The position numbers were made by a program, and so were the translations under genes. A stretch of 64,000 bases of DNA from Sphingobacterium hotanense (lineage in GTDB: Bacteria > Bacteroidota > Bacteroidia > Sphingobacteriales > Sphingobacteriaceae), in NCBI RefSeq assembly GCF_008274825.1, contig NZ_CP030848.1:2852001-2916000 (forward strand), written 5' to 3'. The notes below the pieces were generated by a model. It was given only the letters and a program-made list of their open reading frames with translations, searched no databases and had not been told where the DNA came from. Positions 35,651 through 43,930 of this stretch are shown one piece after another (the first letter of the stretch is position 1; every line of letters starts with the position of its first letter).

Positions 35651-35680
35651 CCCTTACATAACCCTTTCAAAGCCCTTTCA
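35651..35680 (+). repeat. 30-bp sequence identical to 17250-17279
   Basis: CCCTTACATAACCCTTTCAA plus the next 10 bases are identical at both loci. It is followed by an imperfect hairpin CAAAGCCGCTC/GAGCGGGTTTG (35689-35712), where the 17-kb locus has an 18-bp perfect inverted repeat. Confidence 0.85.
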
Positions 35681-35827
35681 TAAGCGTATCAAAGCCGCTC
35701 GTGAGCGGGTTTGAATTGGGTTTAGATTGGTTATCATATGGGGCAAATCTGAACATTGTCAGACTACCTGCTTAATTAAAAAAGAATGAAGGAAAGTTAG
35801 AATCATGCTCGAAAAGAACAGCAAATT

Positions 35828-35950
35828 GCCCGATCCTGTCTATCCTTTTCATCCTACATTTCCTGGTCAAACTAGATATTAGACATCAGACATTAGATAT
35901 TAGACTCGATCCTGACCATCCTTGCATCCTTCCTTTCCTGGTTCAGACAA
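35828..35950 (-). repeat. Two reverse-oriented units plus TAGACATTAGA-type repeats
   Basis: Reverse copies lie at 35828-35872 (CGATCCTGTCTATCC...TTTCCTGGTC) and 35907-35950 (CGATCCTGACCATCC...CCTTTCCTGGTTC). Between them 35873-35906 is a short tandem repeat of TAGATATTAGACATCAGACA type, similar to 16847-16870. The rest of 35385-36103 contains no gene. Confidence 0.75.
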
Positions 35951-36103
35951 ACATTACATCCTTTCAAAAAAATCCGGAAAGAAAAACTCCCTTCCTAAAC
36001 CCCACCCAAGCCCGCTTCCCTTCCCAACATTTAATAATTTTTAACACCCCGCCAATCCCCAAAATCTTAACTTTACAGAAAATTAATAGACAATATTAAC
36101 CGA

Positions 36104-36781
36104 ATGGCAAATTTTCGTTTAACCCTATCTCTCCTATTTCTCCTAATTACTACAAATATCTACGCTCAATCATCCAGCGCACGGGAGATAAAAGAATATC
36201 AGGTTACCATTAAAACCAAAAAAGGTTCAGTAAAGGGGCTTCTGCAGCAAGTTAATGATGAGACTATCGATGTGATTACTTCGCGTGGAGCTCGTTCTGT
36301 CTCTGCCGCTTCTATTAAAGAAATTAAGATAAAATTCGATAAAAACCGTCACATACAAGTTTTAGAGGGGATGTCTGATACGGGAGTCGAGATGATCGCT
36401 ACCTCTTTGGACGATGACCGCTCAAATATCCGTCGAGGTGAACTTGGAGCACCTATATATGATAACCCGGAAGACGAGCGAACTTTAACCGATGCTGCGG
36501 GTCAAGCTTTGTTGGGAACTGCAACCGTCGCAACCGCTCTAGCTGCAGACCAAGTTGCTCGTCTAATTTATAAACCTAGTATTGAAGCTTTTAAAGTAAA
36601 CTACGAAGTAGAAAAGTTCAAAGACATTAGAAAGCAATTGGCTCTATATAGCATTGCGACGCAGGCATCGCCAAGCTACGAGAAGGAGCTTCAAGAGCAG
36701 CTACAGCAGACGTTGAAAGTAAAGAAAATGGATGTGAAAGATAATCCATTCCGCAATAAGGAATTGATTAAGAAAAGGTAG
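36104..36781 (+). CDS. Exported protein of unknown function
   Basis: 225 aa. Signal peptide MANFRLTLSLLFLLITTNIYA with cleavage before QSSS. The region to about residue 90 (ITKKGSVKGLLQQVNDETIDVITSRG-like, with alternating strands) resembles a small SH3/LSm-like beta domain that reads a 'modulus' over transcripts or lipids in other exported Bacteroidota proteins. The rest is helical and charged. No known family was recognised. The stop is 22 bp before the LuxE-like gene, which has its own -7 box. Confidence 0.65.
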   Translation: MANFRLTLSLLFLLITTNIYAQSSSAREIKEYQVTIKTKKGSVKGLLQQVNDETIDVITSRGARSVSAASIKEIKIKFDKNRHIQVLEGMSDTGVEMIATSLDDDRSNIRRGELGAPIYDNPEDERTLTDAAGQALLGTATVATALAADQVARLIYKPSIEAFKVNYEVEKFKDIRKQLALYSIATQASPSYEKELQEQLQQTLKVKKMDVKDNPFRNKELIKKR

Positions 36782-36789
36782 GGAATCCC

Positions 36790-36797
36790 TATATTTG
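36790..36797 (+). promoter_or_regulatory. -7 box (TATATTTG) of the LuxE-like gene
   Basis: Exact TAnnTTTG 5 nt before the ATG at 36803, giving a near-leaderless transcript despite the close upstream gene. Confidence 0.55.
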
Positions 36798-36802
36798 CGT
36801 CA

Positions 36803-37783
36803 ATGGAAATACTGGATCAAATTTTTAACATCCAATCGGACGAAGATTTTAACGCCTGCGCATTGGCTGTGTTTCAGCATCAGGCGGAGCATAATTTAAT
36901 CTACAAACAATATCTACAGATATTGGGTGTGGAGCCGAAAGATGTTGACCATTATTCCAAGATTCCGTTTATGCCGATTCAATTTTTCAAATCACAGGAG
37001 ATTATCAACGCGGGATCAGAAACTGAAGTTGTTTTTAGCAGTTCAGGCACTACCGGAATGATTACAAGCAAGCATCTGGTTGCTGATGTAAGCTTGTACG
37101 AACGAAGTTTTAGATTAGCTTTCGAACAGTTTTATGGCGATGTTAAGGATTTGGCGATTGTTGCCTTGCTCCCATCCTATTTAGAACGTTCGGGATCTTC
37201 ATTGATTTACATGGTAGACGATTTGATCAAGCATTCGGAACAGGAAGAAAGCAATTATTTCCTATACAATCATCAAGAACTTTATGAGGTTCTACAGAAG
37301 CTAAAAGAAAAAGGTACCAAGACGGTGCTTTTTGGAGTTACTTATGCTCTTCTCGATTTTGTAGAACAATATAGCATTGATTTTCCAGAGCTTATTATTA
37401 TGGAAACCGGAGGCATGAAAGGCAAACGTAAGGAGATGATCAGAGAGGAGCTGCACTCGATCCTGAAAGCTGGATTTGGTGTACCGGCAATTCATTCAGA
37501 ATATGGGATGACGGAGTTATTATCACAAGGGTATTCTAATGGCGAAGGATTGTTCAAAACACCTAATTGGATGAAGATTCTGATCCGCGACACCAATGAC
37601 CCTTTGACGCTTTTGGACAATAAAAAAACAGGAGCAATAAATGTCATTGATTTAGCCAATTATTACTCCTGTTCGTTTATCGCAACCCAGGATTTAGGGA
37701 AGTTCCATCAAGATGGTTCGTTCGAGATCCTAGGACGTTTTGATAATTCTGATATTCGCGGCTGCAACTTGCTGGTGCAATAG
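36803..37783 (+). CDS. LuxE/PaaK-like acyl-protein synthetase
   Basis: 326 aa adenylate-forming enzyme. VFSSSGTTG (about 76-84) is the AMP/ATP-binding loop; METGGMKGKRKEMIREEL (about 201) and SEYGMTELLSQGYS (about 233) are characteristic of LuxE, the acyl-protein synthetase of bacterial luciferase systems, and of stand-alone 'acyl transferase' relatives in Bacteroidota. There are no luxCDAB genes nearby, so it most likely activates a carboxylic acid for some other pathway, possibly in lipid or lipopolysaccharide-like metabolism. Confidence 0.8.
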   Translation: MEILDQIFNIQSDEDFNACALAVFQHQAEHNLIYKQYLQILGVEPKDVDHYSKIPFMPIQFFKSQEIINAGSETEVVFSSSGTTGMITSKHLVADVSLYERSFRLAFEQFYGDVKDLAIVALLPSYLERSGSSLIYMVDDLIKHSEQEESNYFLYNHQELYEVLQKLKEKGTKTVLFGVTYALLDFVEQYSIDFPELIIMETGGMKGKRKEMIREELHSILKAGFGVPAIHSEYGMTELLSQGYSNGEGLFKTPNWMKILIRDTNDPLTLLDNKKTGAINVIDLANYYSCSFIATQDLGKFHQDGSFEILGRFDNSDIRGCNLLVQ

Positions 37784-37784
37784 C

Positions 37785-38648
37785 TTATTGTAAGCTAGGG
37801 TCCTCGAAGGTATTCCCTTGGTTCACATCACCCGTTTCATATCCTTTCTTGAACCAATAAGCACGTTGCTCCGAAGTACCATGCGTAAATGATTCCGGAT
37901 GCGAGCTTCCTGTAGCCTGCTCTTGTATATGGTCATCACCTACCGCAGCGGCAGCACGCATACCCTCTACAATATCATCATAAGTTAACTGTACATCGGA
38001 TTTCTTGGTTGCATGATGCGCCCAAACGCCCGCATAAAAGTCCGCCTGTAATTCCGTCATTACGGAAATCTTATTGTAATCGCGCTCGCTCATTTTCGCA
38101 CGCATAGCATTCGTTTGGTTTAATACACCAAAGATATTTTGGATGTGGTGACCTACCTCATGGGCAATAACATATGCAAGGGCAAACTCGCCTTTGGCGC
38201 CGAATCGATTATTCAACTCTTTGTTAAAGCTTAGATCCAAATAGATCTTTTGATCGCCCGGGCAATAGAAAGGTCCGAATTCCGAACGTCCCACTCCACA
38301 ACCGCCTGTTTCGTAAGCTTCACGATAGATAGTTAATTTAGTCACCGGGTATGATTTTCCACTTTCGCGAAAAATAGCACTCCATACATCCTCCGTACTG
38401 GTTAGAACAACGCCTGCAAACTCCACCAATCGATCCTCTTCGGGGGTCGACTGAAATTCGCCTTGTTCTGTGGCTACACCACCTTGTTGTTGCGCTTGAT
38501 TTAATAACTCTGTAGGATCGCCACCCATTAGAAATCCGATAATCAATACGATTACCCCGCCAATTCCGCCTAGGGTTAATTTTTGTCCACCGGACATTCC
38601 CCTGCGATCTTCTACATTTCCGCTATTGCGGCCGCCTTGCCATTTCAT
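37785..38648 (-). CDS. Neutral zinc metallopeptidase (YpfJ-type)
   Basis: 287 aa. Basic/glycine-rich N-terminus followed by one membrane helix (LTLGGIGGVIVLIIGFLMGG, about 25-44), then the extracytoplasmic peptidase domain with the zinc-binding HEVGHHIQ (about 165) and a downstream ELQADFYAGVW that supplies the third ligand. Substrate unknown. It is convergent with the LuxE-like gene, with 1 bp between their stops and no visible terminator. Confidence 0.88.
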   Translation of the reverse strand: MKWQGGRNSGNVEDRRGMSGGQKLTLGGIGGVIVLIIGFLMGGDPTELLNQAQQQGGVATEQGEFQSTPEEDRLVEFAGVVLTSTEDVWSAIFRESGKSYPVTKLTIYREAYETGGCGVGRSEFGPFYCPGDQKIYLDLSFNKELNNRFGAKGEFALAYVIAHEVGHHIQNIFGVLNQTNAMRAKMSERDYNKISVMTELQADFYAGVWAHHATKKSDVQLTYDDIVEGMRAAAAVGDDHIQEQATGSSHPESFTHGTSEQRAYWFKKGYETGDVNQGNTFEDPSLQ

Positions 38649-38755
38649 AAGTATAAATTTATTTTTTACAGTTTGTTTTTCTTCCTATACAAATTCTCTG
38701 CCACAACCCAATTCACTACACTAAGGTAATATACATTCCCCTCATTTAAAATGCT

Positions 38756-38763
38756 TATCTTTG
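38756..38763 (+). promoter_or_regulatory. -7 box (TATCTTTG) of the PhnA-like gene
   Basis: Exact TAnnTTTG, 25 nt before the ATG at 38789. Confidence 0.5.
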
Positions 38764-38788
38764 AAACAAATACTTATTACCCAATTTT

Positions 38789-39364
38789 ATGTTATTAGAT
38801 GAATTAAAAAGTAGAAGTGAAAACAAGTGTGAATTGTGCAACTCTACTCAAGAACTCTCCGTTTATGAAGTCCCGCCGGTGGAAATCCCTAATCAAGATA
38901 ACAGCATTTTAGTATGTTCTGTTTGCAAAGGACAGATTGAAAAAACGGAACAGATTGATCCTGAGCACTGGAAAGTCCTAGGCGATACCATGTGGTCTCC
39001 TTATTTACCAGTACAGGTGGTCGCTTGGCGTATGCTGAGCCGTTTGCGTAACGAAGCCTGGGCAGCTAACAATTTAGATATTTTATACCTTGATGATGAT
39101 GCTATCGCATGGGCGAAGAAAACTGGCGACCATGAAGCAGAAGCGAATGTTGAATTTCACCAAGACGCTAACGGAACACGCCTCTTTGAAGGTGACACTG
39201 TGGTATTGGTAAAGACTTTAGATGTAAAAGGTTCTAGTATTTCGGCTAAATTAGGTACGGTAGTGAAGAACATTAGACTTGTTCCTGACAATACAGAGCA
39301 GATTGAAGGCAAGATTGAGGGGCAAACCATCGTTATACTTACAAAGTACTTAAGAAAGGGATAA
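38789..39364 (+). CDS. PhnA/YjdM-domain protein
   Basis: 191 aa. An N-terminal zinc ribbon (CELCNSTQ...CSVCKG, about 15-50) and a C-terminal PhnA domain (about 125-190, with LFEGDTVVLVKTLDVKGSS and GTVVKNIRL) are present, separated by a helical linker. Despite the name, members are not enzymes of phosphonate breakdown; the role is unknown. It is 24 bp upstream of the rhodanese-thioredoxin gene and probably co-transcribed with it. Confidence 0.85.
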   Translation: MLLDELKSRSENKCELCNSTQELSVYEVPPVEIPNQDNSILVCSVCKGQIEKTEQIDPEHWKVLGDTMWSPYLPVQVVAWRMLSRLRNEAWAANNLDILYLDDDAIAWAKKTGDHEAEANVEFHQDANGTRLFEGDTVVLVKTLDVKGSSISAKLGTVVKNIRLVPDNTEQIEGKIEGQTIVILTKYLRKG

Positions 39365-39388
39365 TATATCCTGAAAAATAAAGAAAAT

Positions 39389-40090
39389 ATGAAAAAAGCA
39401 TTGTTCATCATTGGTTTATTAGCATCAGCACATTTCGGAATGGCACAGACAAAAGTCAGTGCGGAAGAAATGGAGAAGGTAATTGCTAAACCACAGACGC
39501 AATTATGGGACGTTCGCACGCCTCAGGAATTTTCGGAGGGACATATTCCTAACGCAATAAATGTGGATTGGAAGGATCAAGAGAACTTTAAGAAGCAATT
39601 GGCTAATCTAAAAAAAGATCAACCGGTTTATATTTATTGTTTAGGTGGTGGTCGCAGTAAACAGGCATCTGAATTTCTAACGAAAGAAGGATACACAGTT
39701 TATGATTATTCTGGTGGCATGATGGATTGGCGAAAAGCGGATAAACCTGAGATAAAAACGAATAATGCGAAGGAGCCTGCAGGAATGTCGAAAGCCGATT
39801 ATGATCATGTAGTCAATTCTTCTAAAGTGGTTCTTGTTAATTTTTCAGCGGTTTGGTGTGGCCCATGTCAGCAATTAAAGCCAATCCTGCTTGATGTTGA
39901 GAAAAAACACAGCAACCAAGTGAAGTTGGTTAGAATCGATGCTGACAAGAACAGAGAATTAGCCAAAACATTAAAGGTTTCCGCAATACCGCAAATAAAG
40001 CTTTACAAGGATGGAAAGTTAGTTTGGGATAAAACGGGTGTGGCAACAGAATCGGAGATTGTAGCGCAGGTTAAAAAGGCAAATAACTAG
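39389..40090 (+). CDS. Periplasmic rhodanese-thioredoxin fusion
   Basis: 233 aa. Signal peptide MKKALFIIGLLASAHFGMA, rhodanese domain (about 25-115) with active-site loop CLGGGRS (84-90), then thioredoxin domain (about 135-230) with WCGPC (156-160). The fusion would let a sulfur-transfer Cys and a dithiol disulfide pair act on the same substrate in the periplasm. Partners are not evident. The DUF423 gene follows immediately (1-bp overlap). Confidence 0.9.
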   Translation: MKKALFIIGLLASAHFGMAQTKVSAEEMEKVIAKPQTQLWDVRTPQEFSEGHIPNAINVDWKDQENFKKQLANLKKDQPVYIYCLGGGRSKQASEFLTKEGYTVYDYSGGMMDWRKADKPEIKTNNAKEPAGMSKADYDHVVNSSKVVLVNFSAVWCGPCQQLKPILLDVEKKHSNQVKLVRIDADKNRELAKTLKVSAIPQIKLYKDGKLVWDKTGVATESEIVAQVKKANN

Positions 40091-40464
40091 TGAATCAACT
40101 TGCATTAGTCGCTGGCTCGATACTAGGTATCCTTGCTATCATACTAGGAGCATTCGGAGCACACGCTTTTAAGAAGATATTATCCGAAGAAAGATTAAGC
40201 TCTTTCGAAGTCGGCGTACGCTATCAGATGTATGCCGCAATTACGCTATTGATTATCGGCTACAACATGGATTTCTCCAGTACCAGCGACAACTGGGCCG
40301 TTTTCGGAATTCTATCCGGGTGTATCCTATTCTCCGGAAGCATTTATTTACTGAACTTCAAAGACATCTGGAAAGTGAATCTAAGATTTCTAGGCCCTAT
40401 CACCCCTATCGGCGGATTGTTTATGATTGTTGGGTGGGTTATGATTCTTTTAAATAGTATTTAG
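40090..40464 (+). CDS. DUF423 membrane protein
   Basis: 124 aa with about four hydrophobic helices and the family signature GAFGAHAFKKIL (about 18-29), GVRYQMYAA. It starts at GTG overlapping the upstream TAG by one base (TAGTG), which suggests translational coupling. Function unknown. Its terminator is the one interrupted by IS-A copy 2. Confidence 0.85.
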   Translation: MNQLALVAGSILGILAIILGAFGAHAFKKILSEERLSSFEVGVRYQMYAAITLLIIGYNMDFSSTSDNWAVFGILSGCILFSGSIYLLNFKDIWKVNLRFLGPITPIGGLFMIVGWVMILLNSI

Positions 40465-40608
40465 TAGTTAGTATTTAGTATTAAGACCTTTGGCTGGATA
40501 TTGGATTGAGATATAAAAGCTTTGATTCATTTTATTCAGTAACTATTAGATAAAAAAGGCTAGGAATTGATCGAGGGCACTGAAAAAGTCCCCTTAGAAA
40601 AAAAGGTT

Positions 40609-40649
40609 AAAAAAGGGAGTCGAAAACTACAGTTTTCTGCTCCCTTTTT
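40609..40649 (+). terminator. Inward terminator at the left end of IS-A copy 2
   Basis: Same hairpin as at 6142-6182 (AAAAAAGGGAG/CTCCCTTTTT). Confidence 0.75.
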
Positions 40650-40682
40650 CGTATTTTAAGGAAGGCTTTAACGGACATCAGG

Positions 40683-42131
40683 ATGCTCTCTACCCAACAA
40701 AAAATACAGTTCAGTTCCTATTCAGGATTGTACGATATTATCGTACCAAAAGATAATCTACTTCGAAAAATCAACGATCTTATCGATTTCAGTTTTATCT
40801 ATGACGAGCTTTTGGCTAAGTATTGCCAGACGAATGGCCGTACAGCGGAGAGCCCTATCAAGATGTTCAAATACCTTCTGTTAAAAACGATCTACACCGT
40901 TTCGGATGTAGATGTCGTTGAACGTTCCAGATATGATATGTCCTTCAAATATTTTCTTGAAATGGCACCAGAGGAGGATGTGATCAATTCAAGTTCGCTT
41001 ACCAAATTCCGCAAACTACGATTAAAAGATATGGATCTGTTGAACCTGTTGATCAATAGGACCGTAACGATTGCTCTTGAAAAAGGCATTATAAAATCAA
41101 AGTCTATTATCGTAGACGCGACCCATACCGTTTCCAGATCGAATCCGCACACAGCATTGGCAGTACTCAGGGAACGCTCCAAACTATTAAGAAAAGCGAT
41201 ATATCAGATTGATGGGGAATACAAGAGGAATCTACCACAAAAGAATGAATCCAACGACCTGGATCAAGAGCTTGCTTATTGCAGGGAATTACAGAGGGTC
41301 CTTGATGAAGATCAATCTATCAGTGAAATACCGGCTGTGAAAGAAAAGCTGAATCTGTTGAAGGAAACCATTGAAGACACAAAAGAATACTATCTGCTCT
41401 CTAAGGATGATGAGGCCAGACTTGGACACAAGTCAGTGGACGGCAGTTTCTTTGGCTATAAAACACATCTGGCGATGACTGAGGAACGCATCATTACAGC
41501 AGCGGTCGTTACTACAGGCGAAAAAGGTGATGGCCCTGAACTACCTAGGTTATTAGAGATCAGCCAGCAGAATGGAATGCAAGTGGATACAATAATAGGT
41601 GATGCCGCGTATTCGGGAAAAGAAAATCTTCAGTTGGCAAAAGAACAAAACATTGATATCATCGCTAAATTAAATCCATCCATTACCCAAGGCTTTAGGA
41701 AAGATAAAGACAAGTTTGACTATAATAAAGATGCGGATATGTTTGTTTGTCCCGCAGGACATTTGGCCATCCGCAAGGCGCGTCAGGGAAAGAAGGAACA
41801 AGGTACAAATCAAACGGAGACCTATTACTTTGATGTGGAGAAATGTAAGGTCTGTCCTCTTAGGGAAGGATGTTACAAGCAAGGGGCCAGAACCAAATCC
41901 TATTCAGTCTCCATAAAATCCGAACTCCATAGGGATCAGATGGCTTTCCAGCAAACCGATTATTATCGAAGCAAGTCTAAGCAAAGGTATAAGATCGAGG
42001 CCAAGAACAGTGAGCTCAAGAATGTCCATGGCTATGGCAGAGCTGATGCTTATGGAATCCATAATATGGAAATGCAGGGCGCAATGGCCATCTTCACCGT
42101 AAACTTGAAAAGAATCCTGAAATTGATCTAA
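40683..42131 (+). CDS. IS1182-family transposase (IS-A copy 2)
   Basis: 482 aa from MLSTQQ. The first ATG of copies 1 and 3 is ACG here, so this internal ATG must be used, or copy 2 is silent. All DDE motifs are intact. It differs from copy 1 by few residues, including G for S in VDGSFFG, L for V in LQLAKE and D for E in HRDQMAF. Confidence 0.93.
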   Translation: MLSTQQKIQFSSYSGLYDIIVPKDNLLRKINDLIDFSFIYDELLAKYCQTNGRTAESPIKMFKYLLLKTIYTVSDVDVVERSRYDMSFKYFLEMAPEEDVINSSSLTKFRKLRLKDMDLLNLLINRTVTIALEKGIIKSKSIIVDATHTVSRSNPHTALAVLRERSKLLRKAIYQIDGEYKRNLPQKNESNDLDQELAYCRELQRVLDEDQSISEIPAVKEKLNLLKETIEDTKEYYLLSKDDEARLGHKSVDGSFFGYKTHLAMTEERIITAAVVTTGEKGDGPELPRLLEISQQNGMQVDTIIGDAAYSGKENLQLAKEQNIDIIAKLNPSITQGFRKDKDKFDYNKDADMFVCPAGHLAIRKARQGKKEQGTNQTETYYFDVEKCKVCPLREGCYKQGARTKSYSVSIKSELHRDQMAFQQTDYYRSKSKQRYKIEAKNSELKNVHGYGRADAYGIHNMEMQGAMAIFTVNLKRILKLI

Positions 42132-42470
42132 AAAGGCGGGATATTGCCTCAAAAAAAGCCTATATGGGATGCTAAAAACTCAAATAGCAAGTCCTAGTCG
42201 CTTACACCTTCAACAAGACCATTAAAAAATAAACTTCCAGAAATCCTTTAAACAAAAATGACCGAGTAAGGGAAAACCTATACTCAGTCATTTCTTTAAA
42301 TCTCATTAGAAAGTTGAAGCTTTTTCAGTGCCCTCGAATTGATCCTAGCCTTTTTTTTGAGTTTTTTAAGAGTTTATTTTGTAAGTAGTTCTACTTTAAT
42401 TCCCTAAGATTATGTATTAAAACTCTATTATCTTGCCTATTATCCACCAACTAATAGTCCGTCATAGGTC

Positions 42471-42507
42471 TAAATACTAACTACTAAATACTAACTACTA
42501 GATACTA
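42471..42507 (-). repeat. TAGTATTTAGTAGTTAG-type repeat overlapping the mqnA 3' end
   Basis: Plus strand is an array of ACTAAATACTAACT-type words. A related forward stretch (TAGTAGTTAGTATTTAGTAT) lies at about 40462-40481, directly after the DUF423 gene, so the two face each other across the IS insertion. The mqnA stop codon lies inside it. Confidence 0.7.
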
Positions 42508-43220
42508 CCGTACCACTCCAAATAAAGCTCCAAAGCTTTTCTTTTACCGGCGTCTAGATGAAAATCGAGGTTTTCATTGAGGTAGACATGGTAATCGAAG
42601 TTGGGATAGGCAGGTAAGCCATCGATAACGTCGTCGGGTCTGGAGACGCCGTCGGCTAATGCGGCATTGAATTTCTGGCAAAAGGATTCTGGCAATTCTT
42701 TGTTGGATACCCATACGGCAAATGCGAATGGCAGTCCGGTCAATTCATACCAGTAATGCCCTAGGTCGTAGACGTAAGGAACTTCTTCTTTTTTGCCGAA
42801 GGTACGATCGCCAATTAATACATAAGCGTCGGCTTCGCCTTCGGTTAAGATTTCAACATCGTTTCGCTTCCAATATCGTTGTAGTAAGATACGCGCTAAT
42901 CCGTTTGATGTCTTAGATTGCTTGTCCAACAAGAGGGTTTTGATCTCTTCGATGGGTTTATTGGAGAAAATAAAAACGGAATCAACGTAATCTTTAGTAC
43001 CGATACAGTAGTCGCCAATAATATAATAGTTTGGCATATTTGCGAGCGCTGCTACAGGTATGATACCCATATCCGCTTCATCTTCCATAACTTTTCGAGC
43101 ACATTCGCTCGGATAGTCAACAGAAAGATCAATATCATTAATAACATCTGAGTTCCTGATACCTTGCAGAAATGGCAACGTGTTGGTATAGGAAACGGCA
43201 GATACTCTAATTTTTTTCAT
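42498..43220 (-). CDS. mqnA: Chorismate dehydratase MqnA
   Basis: 240 aa with the family start KKIRVSAVSYTNTLPFL and NPGE-like core (DEADMGIIPVAALANMPNYYII, about 45-66). It converts chorismate to 3-enolpyruvylbenzoate, the first committed step of menaquinone synthesis through futalosine. mqnE, the next step, lies upstream in the same run of genes with a phosphatase gene between them; this gene overlaps the phosphatase by 14 bp. Confidence 0.93.
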   Translation of the reverse strand: MKKIRVSAVSYTNTLPFLQGIRNSDVINDIDLSVDYPSECARKVMEDEADMGIIPVAALANMPNYYIIGDYCIGTKDYVDSVFIFSNKPIEEIKTLLLDKQSKTSNGLARILLQRYWKRNDVEILTEGEADAYVLIGDRTFGKKEEVPYVYDLGHYWYELTGLPFAFAVWVSNKELPESFCQKFNAALADGVSRPDDVIDGLPAYPNFDYHVYLNENLDFHLDAGKRKALELYLEWYGSI

Positions 43221-43839
43221 TAATTAAATTTTCTAAATGCTTGGTGTTGTAGTAGTCTACAATACTGAACTCATCATCCTCATATTCAAGAACATAAAGA
43301 GCCGTATTCGTATGCGGGAAGTCATCCATATTGCAAACTGGAACATTCGTTAGATGGCACAGCATGATCCGCATAGCACGGCCGTGCATGCAGACTAACA
43401 CCGTTTCTTCTTCCTTATTCGCCAGGATATGTGCGATTGCTTCTTTTTGACGCTGAACTAAGGTGTTCGGCGATTCGCCATCAACGATAGCAAGATCTAA
43501 GTCGTTATTGCGCCATGATCCTACAACCTCTTCGAAGCCTTTTAGGATATCTTCGGTCTGTTCCTGCCCTTCATAAATACCCCATGAAATCTCGTCCAGC
43601 CCCTCCAGCTCTTCCATTGGCACTCCCTGCGCAACAAAAGGTGCGACAGTTTGATGGGTTCTCAATAAAGTGGATGCGTATATTTTATCGAAAGGGATAT
43701 GCTTATAAGCTTCGAAGAAAGCTTGGGCTTGCAATACGCCATTTTCATTGAGTGGCGAATTAACACCTCTGCCCTGCACTATTCCCTTTAAATTTAGATC
43801 TGTTTGCCCGTGTCGTATGAAATATATGGTCTTTTTCAA
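43207..43839 (-). CDS. Histidine phosphatase family protein
   Basis: 210 aa from TTG at 43839, preceded by the purine-rich AAAAAAGGGGTAGGA; a TTG at 43875 would add 12 residues. Phosphoglycerate-mutase-like motif FIRHGQTDLN (about 5-14) and the second histidine in VLVCMHGRAMRIML (about 157). The family covers phosphomutases and small-molecule phosphatases. Its 14-bp overlap with mqnA and position between two futalosine-pathway genes suggest an accessory metabolic role, not proven. Confidence 0.85.
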   Translation of the reverse strand: MKKTIYFIRHGQTDLNLKGIVQGRGVNSPLNENGVLQAQAFFEAYKHIPFDKIYASTLLRTHQTVAPFVAQGVPMEELEGLDEISWGIYEGQEQTEDILKGFEEVVGSWRNNDLDLAIVDGESPNTLVQRQKEAIAHILANKEEETVLVCMHGRAMRIMLCHLTNVPVCNMDDFPHTNTALYVLEYEDDEFSIVDYYNTKHLENLINEKN

Positions 43840-43930
43840 TCCTACCCCTTTTTTACTGAAAGTTTCTGTATTCAATCGCCATCAAGAACTTTCATTCTTG
43901 TGGCCGTTTCGATGGAAATATGAATTTCTC

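Larger units (their letters stand above)
40573..42335 (+). mobile_element. IS-A copy 2 (IS1182-like, 1763 bp)
   Basis: Same 16-bp terminal repeats as copy 1. Target duplication GAATTGATC (40564-40572 and 42336-42344), which spans the loop and two bases on each side of the hairpin stem. One transposase gene. Confidence 0.95.
40552..42358. terminator. Bidirectional terminator split by IS-A copy 2
   Basis: Without IS-A and one copy of the duplication the sequence is AAAAAAGGCTAGGA, loop ATTGA, TCCTAGCC, then T8: a perfect 14-bp stem with A-run and T-run between the convergent DUF423 and mqnA genes. Confidence 0.85.
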
